Part shown: in pieces, positions 54,594-62,379 of the stretch | Layout: every line of letters starts with the position of its first letter | How positions within the stretch are numbered: the stretch's first letter is position 1 | Source: Saprospiraceae bacterium | Lineage (GTDB): Bacteria > Bacteroidota > Bacteroidia > Chitinophagales > Saprospiraceae | Assembly: GCA_028285545.1 (NCBI GenBank) | Contig: JANQPA010000057.1 | Span: forward strand, 1 to 64,000 | Direction of reading: 5' to 3' | DNA length: 64,000 bases | The notes under the pieces: generated by a model | Databases searched by the model: none | What the model was told of the DNA's origin: nothing | What the model saw: the letters and a program-made list of their open reading frames with translations, nothing else | Made by a program: the position numbers and the translations under genes

Positions 54594-55043
54594 ATGAAAT
54601 TCAAAGGAACCATTGAAATCAACCAATCCATTGAACTGGTCACCCAATTATTTGCTGATCCCAAAAACCTAAAACACTACCAGGATGGTTTTGTGAAAAA
54701 AGAACTTATAAGTGGCCGGCAAGGAGAAAAGGGTGCTGTATCAAAAATGTATTATCAATATGGAAAGCGGCAAATGGAATTGGTCGAAACCATTATGGCT
54801 AATCATCTGCCAAATGTCTTCGAAGCTCATTATCACCATAAACACATGGACAACACCTATAAATGCTTTTTCACAGCATTAGGCCCCAACAAAACACGTT
54901 ATGATATTGAAGTGGAGTATACTCGAATTAACTGGGTCATGCCCAAAATGATGGCCATCTTATTTCCTGGAATGTACCGAAAACAAGGCCAAAAATGGAT
55001 GCAGAATTTTAAGGAGTTTGTAGAGAAACAAGAAAAGACTTAA
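54594..55043 (+). CDS. SRPBCC-family protein
   Basis: A 149-residue START-like protein: KGTIEINQSIELVTQLFADP at the start, a GAVSKMYYQYGKRQMELVET strand pair and the long C-terminal helix (KQGQKWMQNFKEFVEKQ). It differs from the AHSA1-type neighbour at 51299. Monocistronic; ligand unknown. It ends one base before the convergent CotH-like gene. Confidence 0.82.
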   Translation: MKFKGTIEINQSIELVTQLFADPKNLKHYQDGFVKKELISGRQGEKGAVSKMYYQYGKRQMELVETIMANHLPNVFEAHYHHKHMDNTYKCFFTALGPNKTRYDIEVEYTRINWVMPKMMAILFPGMYRKQGQKWMQNFKEFVEKQEKT

Positions 55044-55044
55044 T

Positions 55045-56193
55045 CTACTTTTTCAACACCTTCAAACCCCCAATTACAATGCTTCCTGTGCCTTCTTTTA
55101 AGCAGGGATAACCAAAAGCCTTGGCACTGGCCTTAGGGTCATTGATGGTTTCATAGAAGGCATCTAAAAATTTAAGTGTATTTCGGGTGTATTTTTCTTC
55201 TAAATAGGGGCATTCAGTGTAAACCTTATAAAAGTTTTCGCGAAGTTCATTAAAACGAGCAAAAATGGGCTTAAGGATTTCCTGATCTTCCAGACAATAG
55301 CCTCGATACCGACGCCTTCTAATAGATTGCAATAATAATTCCGGGGCTGGTTTTGCATAGGGGGCATCAACAATCCCAGAGTGATCGAAATCATAAGGAA
55401 CAGGTATGGGGAGTCTAACGTCCTTTTTGCGAAGTAATTTGATGTTATGTCGGTACTGGGTGGACCAGTCTGTGTTGGCAATCATATATTCAAAAACCGC
55501 CATCGATAAAAAATGATCCTGCTCAGTTTTATTAGGTCGAAGTCCATTGGGCTTTATGATTTGGGCCTGGTTGCGAATAGCCATCTGGTCCTCATCTTCC
55601 AGGAGAATACCAAATAATGGCTCAGTATCTTTTCCTTTTTTTTCATCGGAATAGATTACCTGAACCAATCGTGCTTTAAAACTGGACTCGGTCATTAAAT
55701 TATATAGTTTATACACAAGATATTCTTGCACGACATATTTTTGACCTCGGCAGGGGGTTACCAATTTCAATTTGTCTTGCCCGGCAAACAAACAGTCAGC
55801 CGGTGTTTTATTTTTTGAAAAATTGAGGAGTAGGGGAGGATAAAAGCAGTTTTCTCTTTGTCGACGAAAATTACCTCGAGTTTTTACTTTAAGAGGAATA
55901 CTTATTTTTTGTCCATTTGCTTCATAAGATATTTCCATCCTATGATAATTCGGCTCATCTCCCCGGTCATTGAACAAAGTGCGGGTGTCACCAGACAAGT
56001 TCAGCTGGAGGATTTCAGGCTCATCAAAAAGGGCAGGTTGAATTAAGCTGTTTTTATTATTCTGGACAACTTCCTGTGCTTGAATTGATAGAAAACTGAT
56101 TAAACTAAAATGTAGGACAGCAGAAACTATTCTTAAGCGGGGATTCACCGTCCATGTCATTCCTGAAAAATTCTTAAATAAAACAGAAGTCAT
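55045..56193 (-). CDS. Secreted CotH-kinase-like protein
   Basis: A 382-residue exported protein (signal about 20-40, VSAVLHFSLISFLSIQA). The core shows VKTRGNFRRQRENCFYPPLL, a Lys-rich KLKLVTPC, EYLVYKLYNL, the MIANTDWSTQYRHNIKLL block and PVPYDFDHSGIVDAPYA. This matches the fold pattern of CotH-type atypical protein kinases (a K-E pair, then a N/D and DFD metal motif), but activity is unproven. Met12 (MTWTVNP) is an alternative start. It is alone on the minus strand. Confidence 0.62.
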   Translation of the reverse strand: MTSVLFKNFSGMTWTVNPRLRIVSAVLHFSLISFLSIQAQEVVQNNKNSLIQPALFDEPEILQLNLSGDTRTLFNDRGDEPNYHRMEISYEANGQKISIPLKVKTRGNFRRQRENCFYPPLLLNFSKNKTPADCLFAGQDKLKLVTPCRGQKYVVQEYLVYKLYNLMTESSFKARLVQVIYSDEKKGKDTEPLFGILLEDEDQMAIRNQAQIIKPNGLRPNKTEQDHFLSMAVFEYMIANTDWSTQYRHNIKLLRKKDVRLPIPVPYDFDHSGIVDAPYAKPAPELLLQSIRRRRYRGYCLEDQEILKPIFARFNELRENFYKVYTECPYLEEKYTRNTLKFLDAFYETINDPKASAKAFGYPCLKEGTGSIVIGGLKVLKK

Positions 56194-56462
56194 AAGGGTT
56201 CTTGGTTTTTTTAATAAATGTATAAGTATTTTAATTCGAAATCAATTTTAATAAGATCGATAACTTTAATCTTTCGATAAATTTTCCTTAATAAAGACAA
56301 TGGTTTTAGAAAACCAGCTGCCCTCTTTTGGTGTTGTTTAGGTAGTTTATTAGATTTGATCTAAATTAAGATAACTGACCTTATTATCGGTTATATACAA
56401 AATATTGGCTTTAATAGCGTCAGTTAAGATAAGATTTCAATTTTGTCAAAAAGAAAAATAAA

Positions 56463-57077
56463 ATGGATAATACCATCAGTAAGAGTCCAGTGATGCTTTA
56501 TACAGAGCAAACGCCAAATCCAGAGTCTTTAAAATTTGTGACCAATCGGATGTTATATCGAGGTACTGCGGACTTTAGAGAAGAAGAATTGGCCAGAGAA
56601 TGGTCAGATCTGGGGGCTGCATTATTTGATTTGGCATATGTCAAAGGAGTGTACATTGCCAATAATTTTGTTACCGTTACCAAAGAGTTTAACTACAGCT
56701 GGGAAGATATCATGCTGAAGTTGAAAAAATTTATTAAAAATTATATTGAAGAGGGGGGAGAGATCGTAAAGGAAGGTTTCGAAGAAGCCATGGCCAAACT
56801 TGAGGAGGAACGTGGTGCCAGTTATGAATATTCAGAAGACGAAGCTGAAATTGTGAAAAGAATTAAGGAATTAATTGATACATATGTAAAACCTGCCGTT
56901 GAAGGAGATGGAGGAAATATTGAATTCAGCTCTTTTGAAAATGGAGTGGTTAGTGTAATATTGCAGGGAGCCTGTAGCGGTTGTCCTTCATCAACTGTAA
57001 CCTTAAAAGCTGGTATTGAGGGTATGCTGAAAAGAATGATACCTGAAGTAAAAGAAGTAGTTGCCCATATGGGATAA
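56463..57077 (+). CDS. nfu: NifU-family iron-sulfur carrier (Nfu)
   Basis: A 204-residue Nfu protein that carries Fe-S clusters to target apoproteins. The N-terminal half is the Nfu N domain (YTEQTPNPESLKFVTNRML), the C-terminal half the NifU domain with GDGGNIEF and the cluster-binding Cys171-x2-Cys174 (GACSGCPSS). It is followed by a clear terminator. Confident. Confidence 0.93.
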   Translation: MDNTISKSPVMLYTEQTPNPESLKFVTNRMLYRGTADFREEELAREWSDLGAALFDLAYVKGVYIANNFVTVTKEFNYSWEDIMLKLKKFIKNYIEEGGEIVKEGFEEAMAKLEEERGASYEYSEDEAEIVKRIKELIDTYVKPAVEGDGGNIEFSSFENGVVSVILQGACSGCPSSTVTLKAGIEGMLKRMIPEVKEVVAHMG

Positions 57078-57100
57078 AAATTGATCAACATTTCAATCAA

Positions 57101-57144
57101 AAAGGTTTAAAAGGTACTATAATGTATTTTTTAAACCTTTTTTT
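57101..57144 (+). terminator. Terminator after nfu
   Basis: AAAGGTTTAAAA (57101-57112) pairs with TTTTAAACCTTT (57129-57140), then TTTT. It starts 24 bases after the nfu stop. Confidence 0.85.
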
Positions 57145-57220
57145 ATAAAAAAAATACTGCTCTCTGCAACTTTCCGAATAATGCGAAGTTTTTCCGCTTG
57201 AATCCACTTAACCATAAATC

Positions 57221-57775
57221 TTGAAAGTACTAGAAGACAAACATTTGATGAAAAAAGTGCAGGAAGGTGATCTCAGTAAAATGAGTTTGCTTTACGAAAG
57301 GCACAAGCGCGATCTGTTCGGCTACTTTTATCGGCTAACGAATAATGCCAGCAAAAGTGAAGATATGGTACAAAATGTATTTTATAGACTTTTGAAATAC
57401 AAACATACCTATCGCGGAGATGGAAAATTTGTTTACTGGATGTATTCAGTTGCCCAAAATGTGTGGCTAGATCTGCTAAGAAAAAAGAAATTCATAGAGT
57501 ATGGGAATGATCCTTCCAACTACAAAGAACTTTCCGATAAGGAAAAAAACGCAGAGGATCTACTCATTGCTACCGAACGAAAAAACCTGTTAAAGGTAGC
57601 CTTACAACGAATTTCACCTGAAAAGAGAGAAGCCATCGTTTTAAGTAGGTTTCAGGGGCTGAAATATCAGGAGATCGCGAAACTGTCAAACTGTACGGAG
57701 AATGCAATTAAAGCAAGAGTCCATAGAGGACTCATGGAATTAAAAGATATTATGTTAAATCTTGAAAGTCAATGA
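57221..57775 (+). CDS. ECF-type sigma factor controlling the HHGD-protein operon
   Basis: A 184-residue group-4 sigma factor: LYERHKRDLFGYFYRLTNNA and SEDMVQNVFYRLLKYK are region 2, and SPEKREAIVLSRFQGLKYQE plus IAKLSNCTENAIKARVHRGL are region 4. The TTG start at 57221 restores the LMKKVQEGD helix expected in the family; the next Met (57248) would cut it. The last bases overlap the downstream anti-sigma gene (ATGA), and the two are co-translated. Confidence 0.9.
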   Translation: MKVLEDKHLMKKVQEGDLSKMSLLYERHKRDLFGYFYRLTNNASKSEDMVQNVFYRLLKYKHTYRGDGKFVYWMYSVAQNVWLDLLRKKKFIEYGNDPSNYKELSDKEKNAEDLLIATERKNLLKVALQRISPEKREAIVLSRFQGLKYQEIAKLSNCTENAIKARVHRGLMELKDIMLNLESQ

Positions 57776-58575
57776 AAGATCCCAAAAGAGAAAATTGCCA
57801 AAATGCCATCGAGGCCTTATTGGGTCAAATGGAAAATGAATCTTTTCAGGAACAAGAACTGGAAATATTTTGCCAGCAGTATCCGGATTGTTCGGAATCA
57901 TTACGAGCAACCTATGCTACCTGGCAGAGCTTGGAAGAGTTGGAAGTTCCCAAATCAAGCCCTGTAATGGATGCTGGCTTTTATAAAATGCTCAATGAAT
58001 TTCAGACAGAGCAAAATAAAAGGAATCAATCCATATTTGGATTCATCTCAAAGATTTTTGAAGGCCCGGGCCTGAAATGGGCTGTCCTGGCAGGAATGTT
58101 TTTGCTGGGAATGGTTAGTGGATCCATTTTTTGGTCTGGGCAATCTGGAGAAACAATGGCTGTGGTAGAAGAGGAAAGCCTTAATAAGGTAAATTTGAGC
58201 TATGCCAAACTGACTTCTACAGAATCTGTTACGGACAGGCTGCAAGGGATCCAAATGGTGAAAGAGATGGTAGAATTAGATAATCGAATCATCGAGGCCC
58301 TTAATCGAGCCCTTTTGAATGATGAAAATGAAAATGTCAGACTCAGCGCCATCGAAACAATGCTTCATTTTACAGATAATCCAAAAGTTAGAGAAAACCT
58401 AATCAGAGCCATCCCTTATCAGGATTCACCATTGATCCAAATGACCCTAGCTGAAGTGGTGATTGCTTTGGAGGAAAAAAGTGCCATTGTTGAAATTCGC
58501 GAATTATTGGAAAACCAAGCTTTGGAATTGGAAGTCAAAATGAAAATGGAGGAAACTATTGAATTATTATTATAA
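57772..58575 (+). CDS. HEAT-repeat anti-sigma factor
   Basis: A 267-residue membrane protein. The cytoplasmic N-terminus (1-95) has a zinc-finger-less anti-sigma-like helical part with Cys9 and paired CQQYPDC, then one transmembrane helix (about 98-120, LKWAVLAGMFLLGMVSGSIF). The outer part (about 140-267) is built of HEAT-like helices (RALLNDENENVRLSAIETML, VRENLIRAIPYQDSPLIQMT). Position and architecture indicate control of the sigma factor by an envelope or stress cue. Confidence 0.78.
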   Translation: MKDPKRENCQNAIEALLGQMENESFQEQELEIFCQQYPDCSESLRATYATWQSLEELEVPKSSPVMDAGFYKMLNEFQTEQNKRNQSIFGFISKIFEGPGLKWAVLAGMFLLGMVSGSIFWSGQSGETMAVVEEESLNKVNLSYAKLTSTESVTDRLQGIQMVKEMVELDNRIIEALNRALLNDENENVRLSAIETMLHFTDNPKVRENLIRAIPYQDSPLIQMTLAEVVIALEEKSAIVEIRELLENQALELEVKMKMEETIELLL

Positions 58576-58699
58576 ACTGACTTGACACAGGTTTTTAAAA
58601 TTATCCTGTTATGGTCAGTCATAAAATTGATTTCTGCAGAAAAAATAATTGGAAGAGCCTATAATTAGTAGGGTTTATTATCACTTTAAAAATTTAAAC

Positions 58700-59572
58700 A
58701 TGAAAGGATTATTATTAGGCCTTGTCTGCCTGGTCAGTATTACCATTTGTACGGGGCAAGAATCAAAAGATCGCTCTAGCTATACTATAGATGTTAGTCA
58801 ACTGGATAAATTTCATTTATACAATCGCAGAGGAGCTGTGACCGTAAAAGCCACAAGTGGAAATACCGCTACTATGCAGGTAACGCGGTATTTGAAAGCA
58901 AAATCGTCTGCAAAACTGGAAGAAGCGAAAAAAAATATTTACCTGGATAGTACTATGATTAATGGAGAATTGGTGTTTTTTGTAGTGCATCCTGATATGC
59001 AACTGGAATTTGATGAAGAAAGAGGCTTTGCTGGCTATGATCATAGCAATCGATATAGAAATAGGGGATGGAATAATAAAAACGACCATGTAAAAGTTGA
59101 ATTTACGATTACATTAGAATTGCCCGCACGCATGAATCTGTCCGTCCTAAATCATGAACATCCCTTGAAAGTAAGTGGTATGCAAGGTGAAGTAAAAGCC
59201 AGAAATCATCATGACGGTGTTTTGGTGGAAGGACAAGGAGGCAATGCTTCTGTCCACTCACACCATGGCAATGTGGAAGTTTATTACACTAAAAATCCAA
59301 CCAGTGAATGTTCTTATGGAACTCATCATGGTGACATCAAAGTTCATTTTAAATCTGGTTTATCAGCAGATGCTTCTCTTTATAGTTATCACGGTGATTT
59401 CTATTCAGAATTTGACTGGGCCATGAAACCAATGTCGGTAGCTGAACAGGGAAGACGCGGCGCGAAATATAAAGTGAAAAGCAAAGGAGAAACTAATGTC
59501 AAAATTGGCTCTGGTGGATCAGAACAACGTTTCAGAACCCATCATGGAGATGTATACCTATTAAGTAATTAA
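58700..59572 (+). CDS. Secreted DUF4097-type beta-repeat protein with HHGD motifs, first copy
   Basis: A 290-residue exported protein (signal LLLGLVCLVSITICTG). The C-terminal half is a right-handed beta-strand ladder with one His-His-Gly-type tip per turn: NHHDGVLVEG, SHHGNVEVYY, THHGDIKVHF, SYHGDFYSEF and a last THHGDVYLL. Such ladders are usual in DUF4097 proteins; the repeated histidines may bind metal. I start at ATG 58700, where the signal begins. Part of the sigma/anti-sigma operon. Confidence 0.8.
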   Translation: MKGLLLGLVCLVSITICTGQESKDRSSYTIDVSQLDKFHLYNRRGAVTVKATSGNTATMQVTRYLKAKSSAKLEEAKKNIYLDSTMINGELVFFVVHPDMQLEFDEERGFAGYDHSNRYRNRGWNNKNDHVKVEFTITLELPARMNLSVLNHEHPLKVSGMQGEVKARNHHDGVLVEGQGGNASVHSHHGNVEVYYTKNPTSECSYGTHHGDIKVHFKSGLSADASLYSYHGDFYSEFDWAMKPMSVAEQGRRGAKYKVKSKGETNVKIGSGGSEQRFRTHHGDVYLLSN

Positions 59573-59631
59573 ATTTGCTGGTACCTCGTTATGATAATAC
59601 CCTCTATTTCTAGACAAAAAATACTCTTTTT

Positions 59632-60438
59632 ATGAAATATATAAATAAAGCAATGATTATTGGGCTCATGGTATTCACCTGGAATGCCTTGCAAGCCCAA
59701 CAGTCTACCCAAGACTTTACAATCCCTTTAAGCAATCCAAACGACCCAGGTAAACTAGCTGTCAGTCTTCACAATGGTAAGATTAGGGTCGAATCTCACT
59801 CCGGTAAAGATGTTCTGATTAGTGTAAAGGTCTATAGAAGTGATAAAAATAAAGATTCTTATAGCAGACAAGGATTGAAAAGAATACCCAAAACAGGGGC
59901 TGATTTTGAGATCCTTGAAAATCGCAATATTGTGCAAATTAAAGGTGGCAACAAAAATCGAGCAGATTACACGATAAAAGTGCCTCAAGAGTTTTCGCTT
60001 TCTATCAAAACACATCATGATGGTGATGTATATGTTCAAGATGTCAGTGGCACCATAGTTGTAGATGCACACCATGGTGGAATACAAATAGAAAATGTAA
60101 AAGGTTCTGTATTGGCAGATACTCATCATGGGAGCATAAAAGTTTCTTTTTCCGAAATTAAATCCGGAGTCCCTATGGCCTTCAGCACTTATCACGGAGA
60201 TGTGGATGTTACCTTCCCTTCAAATATAAATGCATCAGCTAAAATGAAGTCAATTAAAGGGGATATCTATACGGATTTTGAAATGGAATTAAAGCCTACT
60301 GAACCACAGACTCAGCAAACGCGAAACAATGGCAGGAAAATCGTTGTGAGTAACTGGATCTATTCCAATATAGGTAGTGGCGGCACCGAATACATGTTCA
60401 CCACCCATCATGGTGACATCATCTTAAGAAAAAAATAA
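59632..60438 (+). CDS. Secreted DUF4097-type beta-repeat protein with HHGD motifs, second copy
   Basis: A 268-residue paralogue of the preceding protein: signal peptide (MIIGLMVFTWNALQA), a short beta domain, then a ladder with THHDGDVYVQ, AHHGGIQIEN, THHGSIKVSF, TYHGDVDVTF and the closing THHGDIILRKK. The two proteins share the end motif IGSGG...F.THHGD. A gene duplication downstream of a dedicated sigma factor suggests a paired envelope structure. Confidence 0.8.
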   Translation: MKYINKAMIIGLMVFTWNALQAQQSTQDFTIPLSNPNDPGKLAVSLHNGKIRVESHSGKDVLISVKVYRSDKNKDSYSRQGLKRIPKTGADFEILENRNIVQIKGGNKNRADYTIKVPQEFSLSIKTHHDGDVYVQDVSGTIVVDAHHGGIQIENVKGSVLADTHHGSIKVSFSEIKSGVPMAFSTYHGDVDVTFPSNINASAKMKSIKGDIYTDFEMELKPTEPQTQQTRNNGRKIVVSNWIYSNIGSGGTEYMFTTHHGDIILRKK

Positions 60439-60509
60439 TTAAGAGTTCAGAGTTCAGAGTTCTATGTTCTGTGTAAAGTGTTTAAAAATTTTAAGGTCCT
60501 CTGTTATTT

Positions 60510-60593
60510 GATGCTTTTTTGGCACGCAGATTCCACGAATTGCGCTAAAAGTTATCTGCGAAATTGGCGGAATCTGCGTGAGAAAAAAGCATC
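60510..60593. repeat. 84-base two-tier hairpin
   Basis: Outer arms GATGCTTTTTT (60510-60520) and AAAAAAGCATC (60583-60593); second tier CACGCAGATTCC (60523-60534) and GGAATCTGCGTG (60569-60580), with partial pairing further in. It lies after the second HHGD gene and resembles an AATCTGCGTG-type dispersed repeat. An AGTTCAG heptamer array precedes it at 60444-60461. Confidence 0.85.
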
Positions 60594-60647
60594 ACTGAGC
60601 AACTATACCTTCAGCAAAGCAATTCCTAAACAACGAGAACACGAGAA

Positions 60648-61118
60648 CTAAAAACTAGCCCATAACCATTGCGATATCTTCCAAATAGCAAAAATCGAAA
60701 GGCCGATCATCAAAGCAATTAAAAATAAAATCAAAAGAATAACACCCCAGGCACTTCCGCCATGTTTTCCTTCAGCAACATATTCCTTAACCAGGTTCAC
60801 ATTTTTCAGGTTAGCCCGATACCTCAAATCAAAAATGTCCCCAAGAAAAGGGACCGTACCAAACATCCCATCTACCCAAATATTTCCCAACATCTTAAGC
60901 ACCAACTTTCCACTAATGCCATATCTGGCCATTACAAGAACCAAAAACCCAGAAATTAAAAAGGTAATAACATCACCAGCATAGGGGAATAAGCCAATAA
61001 GAGCATCTATCCCAAAGCGTATTTTGGTTCCGGGTATCCTAAATTTATTATCCAAAACTTCTGCTGAGCGATCCAGCCAAACCAGGCTCTTTTGGGTCTT
61101 TTCATCTAAGTTTTCCAT
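60648..61118 (-). CDS. DUF4112 membrane protein
   Basis: A 156-residue membrane protein: KFRIPGTKIRFGIDALIGLF, PYAGDVITFLISGFLVLVMA and GTVPFLGDIFDLRYRANLKN are DUF4112 blocks. Helices lie at about 33-62 and 130-150. Function unknown. Paired FNR/CRP-like boxes lie directly upstream (61123-61158). Confidence 0.85.
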   Translation of the reverse strand: MENLDEKTQKSLVWLDRSAEVLDNKFRIPGTKIRFGIDALIGLFPYAGDVITFLISGFLVLVMARYGISGKLVLKMLGNIWVDGMFGTVPFLGDIFDLRYRANLKNVNLVKEYVAEGKHGGSAWGVILLILFLIALMIGLSIFAIWKISQWLWASF

Positions 61119-61122
61119 TTAA

Positions 61123-61158
61123 ATGATTTTTATCATTAGCCATTGTGTGTTTTATCAC
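61123..61158. promoter_or_regulatory. Paired FNR/CRP-like boxes, pair 1
   Basis: ATGAT-TTTT-ATCAT (61123-61136) and GTGTG-TTTT-ATCAC (61145-61158); the centres are 22 bp apart. They lie between the divergent DUF4112 and mini-membrane genes. The second box centre is 63 bases upstream of the plus-strand start, consistent with activation of that gene. Confidence 0.65.
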
Positions 61159-61214
61159 AATTTCTATAAATAGAAAAATGGAAATTAAGGAATTTAATTA
61201 ATCCACCACTAGTC

Positions 61215-61421
61215 ATGAACTTTAAATCCCTTTCAGTTTGGATTTTTGTCCTACTCGTTCTAATTATCTTCATTATGCTTCTATATCCAAGCAATTGGAT
61301 TATCGGAATAGGAATTATTGGGATTCCTATATTGATTTTAGCACAAGCCTGGATTATTCTTCGAGCTAAAGAAGAAAGTAAAAAGGAGTTTTCTGACAAG
61401 GATTGGTACGATAATAAATAG
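61215..61421 (+). CDS. Small two-helix membrane protein
   Basis: A 68-residue protein of two hydrophobic helices (about 8-24 VWIFVLLVLIIFIMLL and 29-48 IIGIGIIGIPILILAQAWII) and a charged tail (KEESKKEFSDKDWYDNK). Unknown family. Support is the clean start after the FNR-like boxes and the tail typical of small membrane proteins. A heptamer array starts after the stop. Confidence 0.55.
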   Translation: MNFKSLSVWIFVLLVLIIFIMLLYPSNWIIGIGIIGIPILILAQAWIILRAKEESKKEFSDKDWYDNK

Positions 61422-61429
61422 AATGCAGA

Positions 61430-61457
61430 AGGTGGAAGGTGGTAGGTGGAAGTGGGA
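61430..61457. repeat. Heptamer array AGGTGGA, four units
   Basis: AGGTGGA, AGGTGGT, AGGTGGA and AGTGGGA follow each other without gaps nine bases after a stop codon. The remaining spacer to 61818 holds the terminator at 61624 and the regulatory boxes at 61657-61692. Confidence 0.85.
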
Positions 61458-61623
61458 AATTCAATTGATCCTGTTATTTTCTTATTTGAATCTTTTTTTG
61501 GAGATAAAAAAAGCAAGGTTACTGACTTTTATCATTTTACTTTTTCCTCAAAGGCATTACATTGGCTTTAATAAAGAACCATTTGACTTAAGTTTTTCTA
61601 TATAGTGAGGTTAGTTTTTCGGA

Positions 61624-61658
61624 GGCTGTTCAGGAAATTAATCCTGACAGCCTTTTTT
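61624..61658 (+). terminator. Rho-independent terminator
   Basis: GGCTGTTCAGGA (61624-61635) and TCCTGACAGCC (61642-61652) pair with one bulged base, followed by TTTTTT (61653-61658). It overlaps the first base of the next FNR-like box, so it ends upstream transcription right at the regulatory region of the next gene. Confidence 0.8.
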
Positions 61659-61692
61659 GATAAAAATCATAACCAAAACTGACTTTTATCAA
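61657..61692 (+). promoter_or_regulatory. Paired FNR/CRP-like boxes, pair 2
   Basis: TTGAT-AAAA-ATCAT (61657-61670) and CTGAC-TTTT-ATCAA (61679-61692), centres 22 bp apart. The first differs from the FNR consensus TTGAT-N4-ATCAA at one base. They lie upstream of the 126-residue gene at 61819. Confidence 0.7.
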
Positions 61693-61818
61693 TTTTTCCG
61701 GCAAACTTAAATTCTAAATTTGAGGTGCTTGAAGAGGCCTAAATTATTGATATGACAGAAGAATCAAAGGTAAACCTCTAGGAGTGCCTCCTTTTATTTT
61801 GATCCAAAAAAATGACTT

Positions 61819-62199
61819 ATGAAAATCAATTCCGATAAAAAATTAATGGATCTCAAGAAAGAATTTCATGCCATGTTCCCTTTTTTGAGGATTGAATTCT
61901 ATTCAGGACATCACGAAACAGGAATGGGCTCACCAAAAGAAAAGCAATTAGATCCTGATAAAACGATTTTTGAGGCGAGCGGCAAACAATTGGATATAGA
62001 ATATGCGGTATTACCAACACATTCAGTAAAAGAATTGGAGCAGTATTTTGATGAAGAGTTGGGCCTAAATGTTCAGGTTTTTCGAAAATCTGGAAATCTA
62101 TGGATGCAAACTACTGCAACAGACCACTGGACATTGGAAGAGCAAAACAGAAAGGGTGGATCTTCACTTCAGCACTACAACGAAAAATATAATTCTTAG
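61819..62199 (+). CDS. Small conserved-looking cytoplasmic protein, unknown function
   Basis: A 126-residue soluble protein. After a lysine-rich helix (SDKKLMDLKKEFHAMFPFLR) it has HHETGMGSP, a strand-rich core and THSVKELEQYFDEELGLNVQ; the end (WTLEEQNRKGGSSLQHYN) is helical. It is unrecognised by name but lies between FNR-like boxes and the universal stress genes, so it is probably part of the same stress response. Confidence 0.62.
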   Translation: MKINSDKKLMDLKKEFHAMFPFLRIEFYSGHHETGMGSPKEKQLDPDKTIFEASGKQLDIEYAVLPTHSVKELEQYFDEELGLNVQVFRKSGNLWMQTTATDHWTLEEQNRKGGSSLQHYNEKYNS

Positions 62200-62233
62200 T
62201 AAAGAATAAATTGGCTTTTGCGACTTGGACGAG

Positions 62234-62264
62234 GGCAATCATCATTTTGATGGTTGCCTTTTTG
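62234..62264 (+). terminator. Terminator after the 126-residue gene
   Basis: GGCAATCATC (62234-62243) pairs with GATGGTTGCC (62249-62258), including one G-U, then TTTTT. It begins 35 bases after the stop codon. Confidence 0.85.
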
Positions 62265-62266
62265 TT

Positions 62267-62302
62267 GTGATAAAGCTCAAAAAAATAGATGATAATTATC
62301 AT
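62267..62302 (+). promoter_or_regulatory. Paired FNR/CRP-like boxes, pair 3
   Basis: GTGAT-AAAG-CTCAA (62267-62280) and ATGAT-AATT-ATCAT (62289-62302), centres 22 bp apart; the second is part of the perfect 16-base palindrome GATGATAATTATCATC. They lie 77 bases upstream of the first universal stress gene. Confidence 0.7.
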
Positions 62303-62379
62303 CGTTTTTATTTGTCCAAACCAGGAAATTTAGGATTAAGCAAATTGATCTTTTAAGTCGCAAAGTAAATATTATCATT

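Noticed and set aside
61423-61605. 60-codon frame after the small membrane protein
   Set aside because: It begins inside the AGGTGGA array and has no supporting features.
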